From Cyclobacteriaceae bacterium (GTDB lineage: Bacteria > Bacteroidota > Bacteroidia > Cytophagales > Cyclobacteriaceae): a stretch of 64,000 nucleotides of DNA. Below, one piece after another: positions 53,901-60,961 of the stretch. The stretch is taken from positions 1 to 64,000 of the forward strand of contig JAHBTY010000003.1 of assembly GCA_019638355.1 (NCBI GenBank), given 5' to 3'. Positions within the stretch are counted from its first letter, which is position 1. Every line of letters starts with the position of its first letter. The notes under the pieces are model-generated. The model did no database searches. It had not been told where the DNA came from and saw only the letters and a program-made list of their open reading frames with translations. A program made the translations under genes and the position numbers.

Positions 53901-54700
53901 TTATTACGGCCGCTCAAACCGGTAATGCAAATTACCTGGCTGCTACCCCGGTGGCACAAACACTTGTTGTATCCGATAAGCAAAATCAAACCATTAGTTT
54001 TGCACCCCTCACTTCTAAAACAGTGGGCGATGCACCGTTCGTGCTGAATGCTACGGCCTCATCGGGTTTGGCAGTTACTTACACCAGTTCCAACACCAGT
54101 ATAGCTACTGTAAGTGGAAATACGGTAACACTCTTAAGTGCAGGAAGTGTAACCATTCACGCTAATCAACCCGGTAATGCAACCTTTAATGCAGCTCCGC
54201 AGGTTAGTCAAACATTTTGTGTTAATCCGGCTAAACCAACTATCACCGCTTCGGGTTTAAATACCACTACGCCTATACTTACATCCAGCAGCGTAAATGG
54301 AAATCAATGGTATCGAAACAATGAGTTGATAGCAGGTGCAACCGGTACAACTTTAACTATTGCTGAGCCTGGCGTATATAAAGTACAGGTAAGTGCCGGT
54401 ACTTGTACCAGTGCATTCTCAGAAGATTTTGCATTGATTGTAACTGGTGATTTAAATAGTACGGTACTGCCTGTATCTGTTTATCCAAACCCGACAACAG
54501 ACAGAATTCAGATTGATCTGCCCAACGATGATCAACTTCGGGATGTGGCTATTCTGAACCTGCAAGGGCAACCCGTTAGTGTGCAACAAACCCGAAATGC
54601 GAGTCTGCAGTTGGATGTAACATCGTATGCGCCCGGAACATACATTGTACGGGTAGTAAGCGGTAAACAGCAACAGGTAATGCGATTCATTAAAAAATAA
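47984..54700 (+). CDS. Giant secreted Ig-like repeat protein with T9SS sorting domain
   Basis: Predicted cell-surface or secreted filament-like protein of 2238 residues. The start at ATG 47984 gives a signal-like hydrophobic stretch (LLSSLVLMAVMGSLNAQ). Three SbsA/Big_5-like domains lie at about 34-370 (NPAHQSMINVADRTVTLTFN). Two Ig-like units with NPTCAGQSITFTA / YQWRVNGANVG follow at about 372-556, then 14 PKD/Ig-like units at 557-1749 and four Big_2-like units at 1749-2084 (LAVTYSSSNPAVAEV). Next come a last Ig-like unit (SVNGNQWYRNNELIAGATG) and a T9SS type A C-terminal sorting domain from about 2158: VSVYPNPTTDRIQIDLPN ... YAPGTYIVRVVSGKQQQVMR. It is 10 bp upstream of a lipoprotein gene. 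Ligand and role are unknown; adhesion or gliding is possible. Confidence 0.88.
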   Translation: MKIDSTFTKPRWLYYCQYLLSSLVLMAVMGSLNAQPLVPAAYYPAIGSTVATTSGVSLRYNTTATMGKGSGNITVFAGGLWQTIPVSSSNVTIQPASSPAGYWLSINFTDGRPLPDGTAITVNVPASAINTNWSQGFSELFNTWNFNTQPSGPILFSRTPAIGSAINSATTTFSLEFHENILKGSGSIVFKNKDTNAVLHSIDVTSSAVTILSGRIASITLPSALPQGVNVILEMASGVFKDAGNTNSIAVNDNNTWFTVVDNAAPQLLSTNPAHQSMINVADRTVTLTFNEPVVKGTGAIAFVNQSNGSTIFNAPLFGGDVTYAGNSITIVKPTNWPFNTQVGVNIPATAVKDGAGNFWPGITGANFSFSTCTSATPTVSIAVTGGTNPTCAGQSITFTATPGNGGTTPVYQWRVNGANVGTNSPTFTSSTLTNGQVVSCVLTSNATCTTAATATSNNITVGITPVVTPTVTITGNTTTCSGNSVTFNAAVTNAGSNPTYQWKVNGANVGSNQNFFTTNTLTNGQIVTCQITRDNSGCITTTTATSNALTMVVGTMPAQPSAITGNAAVCQGTTVTYSVTNVAGVNYAWDAGGGGTISGSGNSVSVTWLSTGTKTLSVYPINACGTGTPATLSVTINATPSSPGTVAGANAVGQNQANQYSVTNQPGVTYAWSAGAGGTVTGSGNSVSITWTTAGSKTITVTPSNSCGTGAASTLGVSVGSCAAPAQPSTISGAATTCVGGSGTYSVSSVGGVNYAWDAGAGGNVSGSGNSVTLTWSTPGTKTITVTPFTDCGTGTPRTTTVVVSTLPDQPSAITGNTTACISSTVAYSVTNVPGTTYTWDTGGKGTVTGTGNNITVQWTAAGTNSLTVTPSNSCGTGLARTLSVVVNNVPLGTSAITGANLMCTGTSSTYSVTNTSGVTYVWNAGAGSAITGTGNSVSITWSTGGEKVVQVTPSNACGNGVATTYTVSVTPSAAQPGTITGSTSVNAGTTNTYSVPNVAGINYAWSTNADGVIVGSGNSVQVSWTAGGTKTLTVTPSNACGNGPVRDLTVNVATPCVIPSTPSVIIMSGSANTTVNQTLRFQVTFSSGATSNDLTVVPLTGVTLTPVSGNTWDATFSTAGKYTVVGKGVSACGSSGLATLDINVCALSLDPPASVTGPTENVCPGSTTRYVVNNPVEGYSYDWSFSFAPGLVTYLNAQRTVADITWTISGANVTVRSRNACNNTSTFGTTISVGLASAPITPSFNVSPAGGICTGNTVTYTITNPEAGVDYNWNLNGAGTVAGNKLSATVLADGQARTIKVLATKACFVNQEVNSISFGGGTPTPAQPSPVNGPATINFNTDGTFSVEAQPAGVSFNWSAGGDATITNTASPNSKLIRWSTGGTKTIGITTSNSCGISSSRTYSLFVFGPCEAPAIPDPITGPSSGCANLEYTFSVPFQPNTTYNWSAGGDATITGSGTTRTIKWSTAGSKTISVSATNGCTTSAAQTKGFVIISVPAQPAALTGGSSACAGATEEFLVNPTVGGVTYAWEVQGGTFTTSGTQSERINITWSSAGTNVIKVKASNSCGFGPERSITRVIETTPLQPSIITGEQEVCTATSKTYSITNVPGTTYVWNGGAGATVTGSGNAVTISWSTTGAKTITVTPSNACGNGSPRTLSVNVIGVPSQPSAISGSSTPVLGNVVAYSVTNVTGVNYTWALSDKGVLTASGNTSAVTWSTTGSATLSVTPSNQCGAGTIRSQAITINKIPQLITFTLASPVLADANISLNSVSDSGLPVSYSSSNTTIAEVAGNQLIIKGTGTVNITASQGGDAVYAAATNVVRSLTINKASQTITFATPAAKVFTDEPFDAGASVNSPLALTYSSSNTAVATVTNNGTVTITGVGTTSITASQGGDALYNAATPVSRTLTVNKAAQTIAFEAIPAKSLSDPPFQLNATASSGLAVTYSSSNPAVAEVIGNTVIVLGNGSTIITAAQTGNANYLAATPVAQTLVVSDKQNQTISFAPLTSKTVGDAPFVLNATASSGLAVTYTSSNTSIATVSGNTVTLLSAGSVTIHANQPGNATFNAAPQVSQTFCVNPAKPTITASGLNTTTPILTSSSVNGNQWYRNNELIAGATGTTLTIAEPGVYKVQVSAGTCTSAFSEDFALIVTGDLNSTVLPVSVYPNPTTDRIQIDLPNDDQLRDVAILNLQGQPVSVQQTRNASLQLDVTSYAPGTYIVRVVSGKQQQVMRFIKK
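49652..53229 (+). repeat. Array of about 14 PKD/Ig-like coding repeats
   Basis: Fourteen units of about 250-260 bp in tandem inside the giant gene, each reading roughly QPSAITG...YSVTNVPGVTYAWDAG...GSGNSVSITWST.GTKTITVTPSNSCGTG (paraphrased in pieces). Units vary in sequence, and some (about 51160-51960) are strongly diverged, so this is an old array rather than a fresh amplification. Two cysteines per unit (one near the start, one in the SNSCG/SNACG turn) recur in most units and could form disulfides. Confidence 0.8.
53230..54236 (+). repeat. Array of four Big_2-like coding repeats
   Basis: Four units of about 250 bp with the pattern QTITF...LNATASSGLAVTYSSSN...GNTVTITG.GT..ITASQGGDA.Y.AAT (given in pieces). 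They are cysteine-free, in contrast to the preceding array, and end before the last Ig-like unit. Confidence 0.8.
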
Positions 54701-54710
54701 TTTTTTACTT

Positions 54711-55154
54711 ATGAAACTTCAATTGATAAATAAATTCTTAGCGCTGGCAACCCTTGTTGCTTGTATTTTCCTGATGGCTTGCGGGGGCGATGAACCAACA
54801 GAGCCTACCCCGGTGGAGCAAGTGCGGGCTCTATTAATTGCCAATGAGTGGCGCCTGCAACAGGTACAGGTTGATGGCGTTGACAAAACAGATGTTTACA
54901 GTGGGCTTAAACTTCAGTTTAACACAACTGGTTTTACTGCTACTTCCGGTAAAGCTATTTGGCCTGCCACCGGCACATGGAGTTTTACGGACGATACTGC
55001 TACCAAATTAAAGCGGAACGATGGGCTTGAAATACGCATTAAAAATATAACGGCCGCTCAACTGGAATTGGAACTTACCTGGTCGGAAACTACACTGGGC
55101 ACGGGCCGTACGAGTGCAATAGCCGGTATGCATGTTTTTACATTTGTAAAGTAA
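54711..55154 (+). CDS. Lipocalin-like lipoprotein
   Basis: Small lipoprotein, 147 residues, with lipobox LMAC and lipidated C24, followed by an acidic spacer (GGDEPTEPTP). The mature domain starts LIANEWRLQQVQVDGVD and contains SGLKLQFNTTGF, ATGTWSFTDDTATKL and an ELELTWSETTLGTGR strand, the pattern of lipocalin-like DUF domains common in Bacteroidota. It starts 10 bp after the giant gene, so it is probably co-transcribed and may act with it at the cell surface. Ligand unknown. Confidence 0.78.
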   Translation: MKLQLINKFLALATLVACIFLMACGGDEPTEPTPVEQVRALLIANEWRLQQVQVDGVDKTDVYSGLKLQFNTTGFTATSGKAIWPATGTWSFTDDTATKLKRNDGLEIRIKNITAAQLELELTWSETTLGTGRTSAIAGMHVFTFVK

Positions 55155-55183
55155 TTTGAATTAATATTTTCTTTAACCAGGAA

Positions 55184-55220
55184 ACCGGAACGAAAAAGAA
55201 TAAACCTGATTCGTTCCGGT
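55184..55220. terminator. Hairpin after the lipoprotein gene
   Basis: ACCGGAACGAA (55184-55194) pairs perfectly with TTCGTTCCGGT (55210-55220) over a 15-nt loop, 29 bp after the stop of the lipoprotein gene. No T run follows, so its role as terminator is uncertain. Confidence 0.5.
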
Positions 55221-55280
55221 GTTCTAAACACCCAGTAAGCTGATGGTTGGTGATGTAGGTTCGTAAGCATGAAAATTTCT

Positions 55281-55288
55281 TATCTTTA
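55281..55288 (+). promoter_or_regulatory. Possible -7 box of the Uma2 gene
   Basis: TATCTTTA, one base off TAnnTTTG, ends only 6 bp before the ATG at 55295. If used, the transcript would be nearly leaderless. Confidence 0.3.
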
Positions 55289-55294
55289 CCTACC

Positions 55295-55870
55295 ATGTCG
55301 GCACCGAATCAAAAAAACCGAAAATATACGCCACAAGAATACCTGGAGTTGGAGCGCAAGGCCGAACACAAGAGCGAATATTTCAAAGGCGAAATATTTG
55401 CCATGTCGGGAGCTACCCGGCAGCATAATGTAATCAGCGGTAACTTTTATGCATTCTTACATCAAAAGTTAAAATCCAAAGGGTGCCGGCCTTATGGGCC
55501 TGACATGCGGGTTCATATTCCAGTTAATTCGCTTTATACGTATCCGGATATCAGCATAGTGTGTGGCAAAGAAGAGTTTCTTGACAACGAGTTTGATACG
55601 CTGTTGAATCCAATTTTTATCTGTGAGGTACTTTCTACCTCTACATCCGACTATGATACCGGGGGTAAGTTTACGTTGTATCGTTCCATTGAATTCTTAA
55701 AAGAATATTGGGTTATCTCATCGCTGGAGTATCGTCTGTTAAAATTTGTGCGCCAACCAAACAACGATTGGTTGATGTCGGAAATATTGAGTCTGAACGA
55801 AACGGTGTTGATTGAAACGCTTGCGGTGGAGGTTCCTTTAAAGGAGATTTATCTGGATGTGGAGTTTTAG
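55295..55870 (+). CDS. Uma2 family (DUF820) restriction-endonuclease-fold protein
   Basis: PD-(D/E)xK-fold protein of the Uma2/DUF820 group, widespread accessory genes of unknown function. The 191 residues show YTPQEYLELERKAEHKSEYF, GEIFAMSGATRQHN, the putative metal site YTYPDISIVCGKE (D) followed by NPIFICEVLSTSTSDYD (E), and a KFTLYRSIEFLKEYWVIS helix, the full family pattern. It is flanked by noncoding gaps of about 140 and 102 bp, and convergent with purF. It is likely a mobile single-gene insertion. Confidence 0.85.
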   Translation: MSAPNQKNRKYTPQEYLELERKAEHKSEYFKGEIFAMSGATRQHNVISGNFYAFLHQKLKSKGCRPYGPDMRVHIPVNSLYTYPDISIVCGKEEFLDNEFDTLLNPIFICEVLSTSTSDYDTGGKFTLYRSIEFLKEYWVISSLEYRLLKFVRQPNNDWLMSEILSLNETVLIETLAVEVPLKEIYLDVEF

Positions 55871-55972
55871 ATATAAATGGATTTTTCAAGTAATGCTTCT
55901 CAGCAGGGCTTCCGCTGGAAAATAAATACTCAAAGCAGGGTCCCGAAGCGGAGACCTTCGTAGAAATTGATC

Positions 55973-57856
55973 TCAATACGCCCTCACCAACTTTCCATCC
56001 ATATAATTCAGATACGATCGGTTTACTACGCGCATACCGCCTGGGGTTGGGTAGTTGCCGGTAAAATACCAATCGCCACTGTGGTTCGGAATAGCTTTGT
56101 GCAGGTTGTCAACTGTTTGGAAAATCACTTCCAGTTCGGCTTTCATATCGGCAGGCCGCACAATGTCTGTTATCTTTTCAGAGATTTCTTCGTATGTAAA
56201 TTGTTCGTACAATTTCTTTACATGATTTACCGGCTCACCATTCAGCCATGCCTGCTGGCATTGTTCATACACTTCGCCCAACAGATAGTCTTTGCCTTGC
56301 TCTTTCAATAATTGAATAACAGCTCTGAAGGCTACAAACTCACCCATCTTACTCATGTCGATGCCATAACAATCGGGGAAACGGATTTGTGGTGCAGACG
56401 ATACCACCACAATCTTTTTCGGTTGCAGGCGATCGAGCATTTTCAAAATACTTTTCTCCAAGGTAGTTCCGCGCACAATGGAGTCGTCAATTACAACTAA
56501 TGTGTCTTTGCCTTTGTTTACAACTTCATAGGTAGTGTCGTACACATGGGCCACCATGTCATCGCGGCTTGAATCGTCCGTAATGAAGGTGCGTAGCTTT
56601 ACATCTTTGATAACAATCTTTTCGATGCGCGGCCGGAATGAAAGTAAATCATCCAGCGAATCAACCGTGGGCTTCGAATCAATAATAATATCCTTCTGCT
56701 TGGCGATGAGGTAATCTTCAATACCCGACATCATACCCATAAAAGCAGTTTCGGCTGTGTTGGGTATGTATGAGAAGATGGTATTCTTTAAATCGAAGTT
56801 AATGGCTTTCAGAATCTGGGGCACCAATAGTTTACCCAATTGCTTACGTTCCTGGTAAATTTCCGGATCGGTACCGCGCGAGAAATAAATACGCTCGAAG
56901 CTACACGAAGTTTTAGTAAGCGGTTTCAGTATTTCCTGGTGATGAAAATCGCCAGCCTTATTAACGATTAACGCATGCCCGGGCTGAATTTCTTTTATCT
57001 GTGAATAGTTAACATTAAAAGCTGTTTTAATAGCGGGCTTTTCTGATGCCACCACCACCACTTCATCATCGGCATAATAATAAGCCGGACGAATGCCCGA
57101 AGGATCACGTACTACGAATGCTGAACCCGATCCTGTTAAACCGGCCATAGTATAACCGCCATCAAAATCTTTGCAGGCGCGTTTTAATACGCGCGCCAGA
57201 TCCAGTTCGCGCTCAATAATTTCAGAAACCTCCTTATTTGAAAACTGCTCTTTGTATTTTTCGAATAACGATTGTACTTCCAGATCGAGAAAGTGCCCGA
57301 TCTTTTCCATCACGGTAACGGTATCAACTTTATCTTTCGGATGTTGGCCTAATTCTACCAGCACATTAAACAACTCATCAACATTCGTCATGTTGAAGTT
57401 GCCGGCCATTACCAGGTTGCGGCTTCGCCAGTTGTTCTGGCGTAAGAATGGATGTACATTTTCAATGCTGTTTAACCCGTGTGTTCCATAGCGCAGGTGT
57501 CCTAACCACAACTCGCCACTAAAGGCTACATTGTCTTTCAGCCATTCTTCGTTTTTAAATTTTTCTTTACCTGCCTTCTGAGCCTTTTGATATTTCTTGC
57601 CTATCTTTTTAAAGAGATGTGCCACCGGTTGGGCTTTAACAGACCGATAGCGGCTAAAGAATCTGCTGCCGGGTTTATTATCAATTTTTATGTTGGCGAT
57701 ACCTGCGCCATCCTGCCCACGGTTGTGTTGTTTTTCCATCAGGATGTACATCTTATTAATGGCGTACATAGGGCCATACTTATCGATGTAGTAGGAAAGG
57801 GGCTTTCGCAATCGAATGAGGGCAATGCCGCACTCGTGAAGGATGGAATCGCTCAT
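55973..57856 (-). CDS. purF: Amidophosphoribosyltransferase, long form
   Basis: First committed step of purine synthesis: glutamine plus PRPP gives phosphoribosylamine. The 627 residues are longer than the usual 470-510. The N-terminal glutaminase domain begins MSDSILHECGIALIR, so C9 would be the nucleophile after removal of an eight-residue propeptide. HNRGQDGAGIAN and LGHLRYGTHG follow. A lysine-rich insert lies near 70-105. The PRT domain has the PRPP loop VVIDDSIVRGTTL and SSAPQIRFPDCYGIDMS. The ATG at 57856 is the family start; the longer upstream frame overlaps nuoN and is not homologous. It may be the pathway enzyme or a Bacteroidota paralog. 62 bp after nuoN. Confidence 0.88.
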   Translation of the reverse strand: MSDSILHECGIALIRLRKPLSYYIDKYGPMYAINKMYILMEKQHNRGQDGAGIANIKIDNKPGSRFFSRYRSVKAQPVAHLFKKIGKKYQKAQKAGKEKFKNEEWLKDNVAFSGELWLGHLRYGTHGLNSIENVHPFLRQNNWRSRNLVMAGNFNMTNVDELFNVLVELGQHPKDKVDTVTVMEKIGHFLDLEVQSLFEKYKEQFSNKEVSEIIERELDLARVLKRACKDFDGGYTMAGLTGSGSAFVVRDPSGIRPAYYYADDEVVVVASEKPAIKTAFNVNYSQIKEIQPGHALIVNKAGDFHHQEILKPLTKTSCSFERIYFSRGTDPEIYQERKQLGKLLVPQILKAINFDLKNTIFSYIPNTAETAFMGMMSGIEDYLIAKQKDIIIDSKPTVDSLDDLLSFRPRIEKIVIKDVKLRTFITDDSSRDDMVAHVYDTTYEVVNKGKDTLVVIDDSIVRGTTLEKSILKMLDRLQPKKIVVVSSAPQIRFPDCYGIDMSKMGEFVAFRAVIQLLKEQGKDYLLGEVYEQCQQAWLNGEPVNHVKKLYEQFTYEEISEKITDIVRPADMKAELEVIFQTVDNLHKAIPNHSGDWYFTGNYPTPGGMRVVNRSYLNYMDGKLVRAY

Positions 57857-57918
57857 AATTAGCTTTTTCGGGTTCCTGTCTAAGCGGTCTCCGTGGGTAA
57901 GCCCCCATCGGTTTGCTT

Positions 57919-59382
57919 TTACAGCACAAAAGTAATCCGATTTATCCAACCCATCAACAACCCGGGGTTGAGGAAAAGCCAGATAATTGCTACAACCAAA
58001 ATCAACAACAAAAGATTGCCGGTAATAGAAATTTTTATGGATGCAGTTCCGGGTGGCGTTTCTTTCAAAAAAAGATAATACGGAATTTTTAGATAGAAGT
58101 ACAAGGCAACTACGGTATTGAGCAGTCCGGCAATAAAAAGTATCAGCATTATGGTTAGTCCGCTGTTGGTCCAGGCACTCCACAGCGAACTAAAAACCAA
58201 TAACTTGGCGGTAAAGCCCGCTGTAGGTGGCAATCCGGTTAATGCAATTAAACCCGTAACCAATGCCAGTGCGGGTATAAAGGCCACGCGACCGAGGCCA
58301 GAAAAATTGGCCATGGATGGAAGTTCTTTCCACCGCTCAAAGAAGTGCAGGGCCGTGAAGGTAAGCAGGTTCATGATCAGAAAAACAGCTGCATAAAATA
58401 GGGTGGCATGAATGCCGGCAAGATCTAATGTAGCAACACCAGCCAATAAAAATCCTGCTTGCGCGATGGAAGAATAGGCCAGCATCCGTTTGGGGTTGGT
58501 TTGTGCTAATGCAGAAAGATTCCCAATAAAAATCGATAAAATAGAAATGATCGCTATCATCACACGCCAATCAACCGGTGCCTGACCAAATAAATTGAAA
58601 GCGAGTATAATTTTGATCAGCAACGCCAGCCCGGCCAGTTTAGGTACTACCGAAAGAAAGGCTACCACCGGGGTAGGTGCACTTTGATAAACATCAGGAG
58701 CCCACAAATGAAACGGTACCGCGCTTATTTTGAAGAGGATAGCAGCCAGTATTAAAAAAGCTGCAAACAATATCAACATAGATTGCGATTGGAGTAATGT
58801 ATCTACAAATTGAGTGGACGAAAAATACAGTGTTCCGGAAATACCATAGATAAGCGATACACCGTATGCCAGACAGGCCGTAGCTACCGTGCCCATCAGA
58901 AAATACTTCAGGCTTCCTTCTGAACTTTGTTTGTTGAAGGCAAACCCAGCCAGTACATAGCCACTCAAAGAAACCAATTCAAGTGAAACGAGCACTGTAG
59001 CAAAGTGCATACTCATGGCAACCAGGCAAGCGCCCAATACAATTGCTTGAATTAAGATAACATACTCGGTAGCACTTTCTTTTTGTAATGAAATAAAAAG
59101 GGTGAATAAGCCACCCGCTAAAAAGAGTAATCGGAAGAATGCAGAGAAATCGTCAACGCGGAGTGTGCCGGAAAAAATTTCTTGTGGTTTGGCAGGCCAG
59201 TTAAATACGATAAACCCAAAGGCGAGCAATAATGCTAACGCTGTAACCATTGCCAGCCACAGCGATTTATTTTTTTTAATGAATAAACCAATCAGCAGCG
59301 TGACGCTCATGGAAACAACCAGAATAATTTCTGGTATTACCTGCAGAATATGATGGCCAACATGGAAGATAGGTTCGCGCAT
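57919..59382 (-). CDS. nuoN: NADH-quinone oxidoreductase subunit N
   Basis: Antiporter-like membrane subunit of complex I. The 487 residues have about 14 hydrophobic segments. Family blocks are SLELVSLSGYVLAGF with the key glutamate, FKISAVPFHLWAPDVYQSAP, and RMLAYSSIAQAGFLLAG. It starts 4 bp after nuoM and is the last nuo gene here. Confidence 0.93.
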   Translation of the reverse strand: MREPIFHVGHHILQVIPEIILVVSMSVTLLIGLFIKKNKSLWLAMVTALALLLAFGFIVFNWPAKPQEIFSGTLRVDDFSAFFRLLFLAGGLFTLFISLQKESATEYVILIQAIVLGACLVAMSMHFATVLVSLELVSLSGYVLAGFAFNKQSSEGSLKYFLMGTVATACLAYGVSLIYGISGTLYFSSTQFVDTLLQSQSMLILFAAFLILAAILFKISAVPFHLWAPDVYQSAPTPVVAFLSVVPKLAGLALLIKIILAFNLFGQAPVDWRVMIAIISILSIFIGNLSALAQTNPKRMLAYSSIAQAGFLLAGVATLDLAGIHATLFYAAVFLIMNLLTFTALHFFERWKELPSMANFSGLGRVAFIPALALVTGLIALTGLPPTAGFTAKLLVFSSLWSAWTNSGLTIMLILFIAGLLNTVVALYFYLKIPYYLFLKETPPGTASIKISITGNLLLLILVVAIIWLFLNPGLLMGWINRITFVL

Positions 59383-59386
59383 GCCG

Positions 59387-60961
59387 TTACGGATTTGCGT
59401 TTAGCCCCAACGAGAACCATAACCCCGTAAAGTTTTCGGCAAACGGATTAATAAAGTTGAGCAATACCTGTGGCAGAATACCAAACAGAAAGGCAAGAAT
59501 AGCCAACGGCAAAAGCATGGAATACTCCCGAGTTGTAAGATCGGGTAGTTCGGCTGTTGTTTTGGTAGCGAATGGCCCAAAGAACATGCGTTGAATGGTC
59601 CACAAGTAATAAGCAGCACCCAACAACAAACCCAATGTCGCTACCAATGGCATCCAAAAAGGCACCAGGTTGTTAAGCGTGTGCGATTGAAAAGCTCCGA
59701 AGAAAATCAATACTTCGCCAATAAAACCAGAGAAGCCGGGTAACCCCAACGATGCGAAGAATGAGATGAGCACAAATGCGGTATAGTGTTTCATCTTCAA
59801 TGCAAGCCCTGAATAGTTTTCAATTAGCCGGTCGTGGGTGCGATCGTACAGCACACCGGCAATCAAAAACAACATGGCAGAAATTATTCCATGACTCACC
59901 ATCTGATAAACTGCTCCGGCAATTCCTTCGGTGGTAGCCGATGCAATGCCCAGCAACACAAAGCCCATGTGCGATACTGACGAGTAGGCAATTAATCGTT
60001 TCAGGTCTTTGCTCGCCAATGCATTAAATGCACCATAAATAATGGATACTACACCAACACCGGCCACCCAATCGCTGAAATAAACGGCACCATCCGGAAA
60101 TACAGGGTAAACGAAACGTAAAATTCCGTACCCGCCAATTTTTAAGAGTAGTGAAGCGAGAATAACTGAGATGGCAGTGGGTGCTTCTACGTGTGCATCG
60201 GGCAACCAGGTGTGAAAGGGTACAGCCGGTAACTTAATGACAAAGCCGATAAATAAAAGTGCAAACGCCCACAAGCGCCAGGTGCCTGAACTTGCTGCAT
60301 CCAACAGCGAACCCGGAATAAAGTGCTCCAGGTTTTGCATGTGCAACACATTAAAGGTATGAACCACAGTTGAACTATCGGGTGACTGAACGGAGAGATA
60401 CAGACCTATCATCACAATCAAAATAAAGATTGAACCCAATAAGGTGTATAGAAAAAATTTAATGGAAGCGTATTCGCGTTTTGGGCCGCCCCAGATTCCG
60501 ATCAGGAAAAACATGGGCAATAACATAAACTCGAAGAATACATAGAACAACAAAAAGTCAAGCGCACAAAAACTTCCGATGATGGCGCCATTCAGAATCA
60601 GCAGCAGCGAAAAATAACCTTTCCTACTTTTTGCAATCTGCCATGAAGAAAGAGTGGCAATGAGCATGATCACCACACTTAGCCCAACCAATGGAAAACT
60701 TAATCCATCAACTGCCACCAGGTAATCGGCCTGAAGCTGGCCCCAGTTGCTTAACGAAATTGAGATCCAGGATTTTTGTTCGATTGCCTGCAAACCTGCC
60801 TGCGGTTGAAATTCAAAAGCCAGCAGTATGAAGGTGATTAGTTGTAAAATATTTGTGCCTAACGTAAGCCACCGGAACACGTACACGTATCGGGCTGGTA
60901 TTGCCAATGCTGCCAATGCAGTTGCAACAGGAATAAATATGAGTAACGAAAGGTACGGCAT
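59387..60961 (-). CDS. nuoM: NADH-quinone oxidoreductase subunit M
   Basis: Antiporter-like proton-pumping subunit of complex I. The 524 residues have about 14 hydrophobic segments, with FYVFFEFMLLPMFFLIGIWG (key glutamate), KLPAVPFHTWLPDAHVEAPT, KIGGYGILRFVYP and RLIAYSSVSHMGFVLLG. The ATG at 60961 (MPYLSLLIFIPV) is used; the longer frame runs into nuoL. Its ATG overlaps the nuoL stop (TAATG). Confidence 0.95.
   Translation of the reverse strand: MPYLSLLIFIPVATALAALAIPARYVYVFRWLTLGTNILQLITFILLAFEFQPQAGLQAIEQKSWISISLSNWGQLQADYLVAVDGLSFPLVGLSVVIMLIATLSSWQIAKSRKGYFSLLLILNGAIIGSFCALDFLLFYVFFEFMLLPMFFLIGIWGGPKREYASIKFFLYTLLGSIFILIVMIGLYLSVQSPDSSTVVHTFNVLHMQNLEHFIPGSLLDAASSGTWRLWAFALLFIGFVIKLPAVPFHTWLPDAHVEAPTAISVILASLLLKIGGYGILRFVYPVFPDGAVYFSDWVAGVGVVSIIYGAFNALASKDLKRLIAYSSVSHMGFVLLGIASATTEGIAGAVYQMVSHGIISAMLFLIAGVLYDRTHDRLIENYSGLALKMKHYTAFVLISFFASLGLPGFSGFIGEVLIFFGAFQSHTLNNLVPFWMPLVATLGLLLGAAYYLWTIQRMFFGPFATKTTAELPDLTTREYSMLLPLAILAFLFGILPQVLLNFINPFAENFTGLWFSLGLNANP

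Noticed and set aside
49652-54236. Possible CRISPR or satellite array because of regular spacing of about 250 bp.
   Set aside because: Units are coding, in frame, diverged in DNA and conserved in protein pattern; period far above that of CRISPR repeats.
57857-58183. 109-residue N-terminal extension of the PurF frame.
   Set aside because: It overlaps the nuoN coding region in another frame, and the propeptide-cysteine start at 57856 fits the family.
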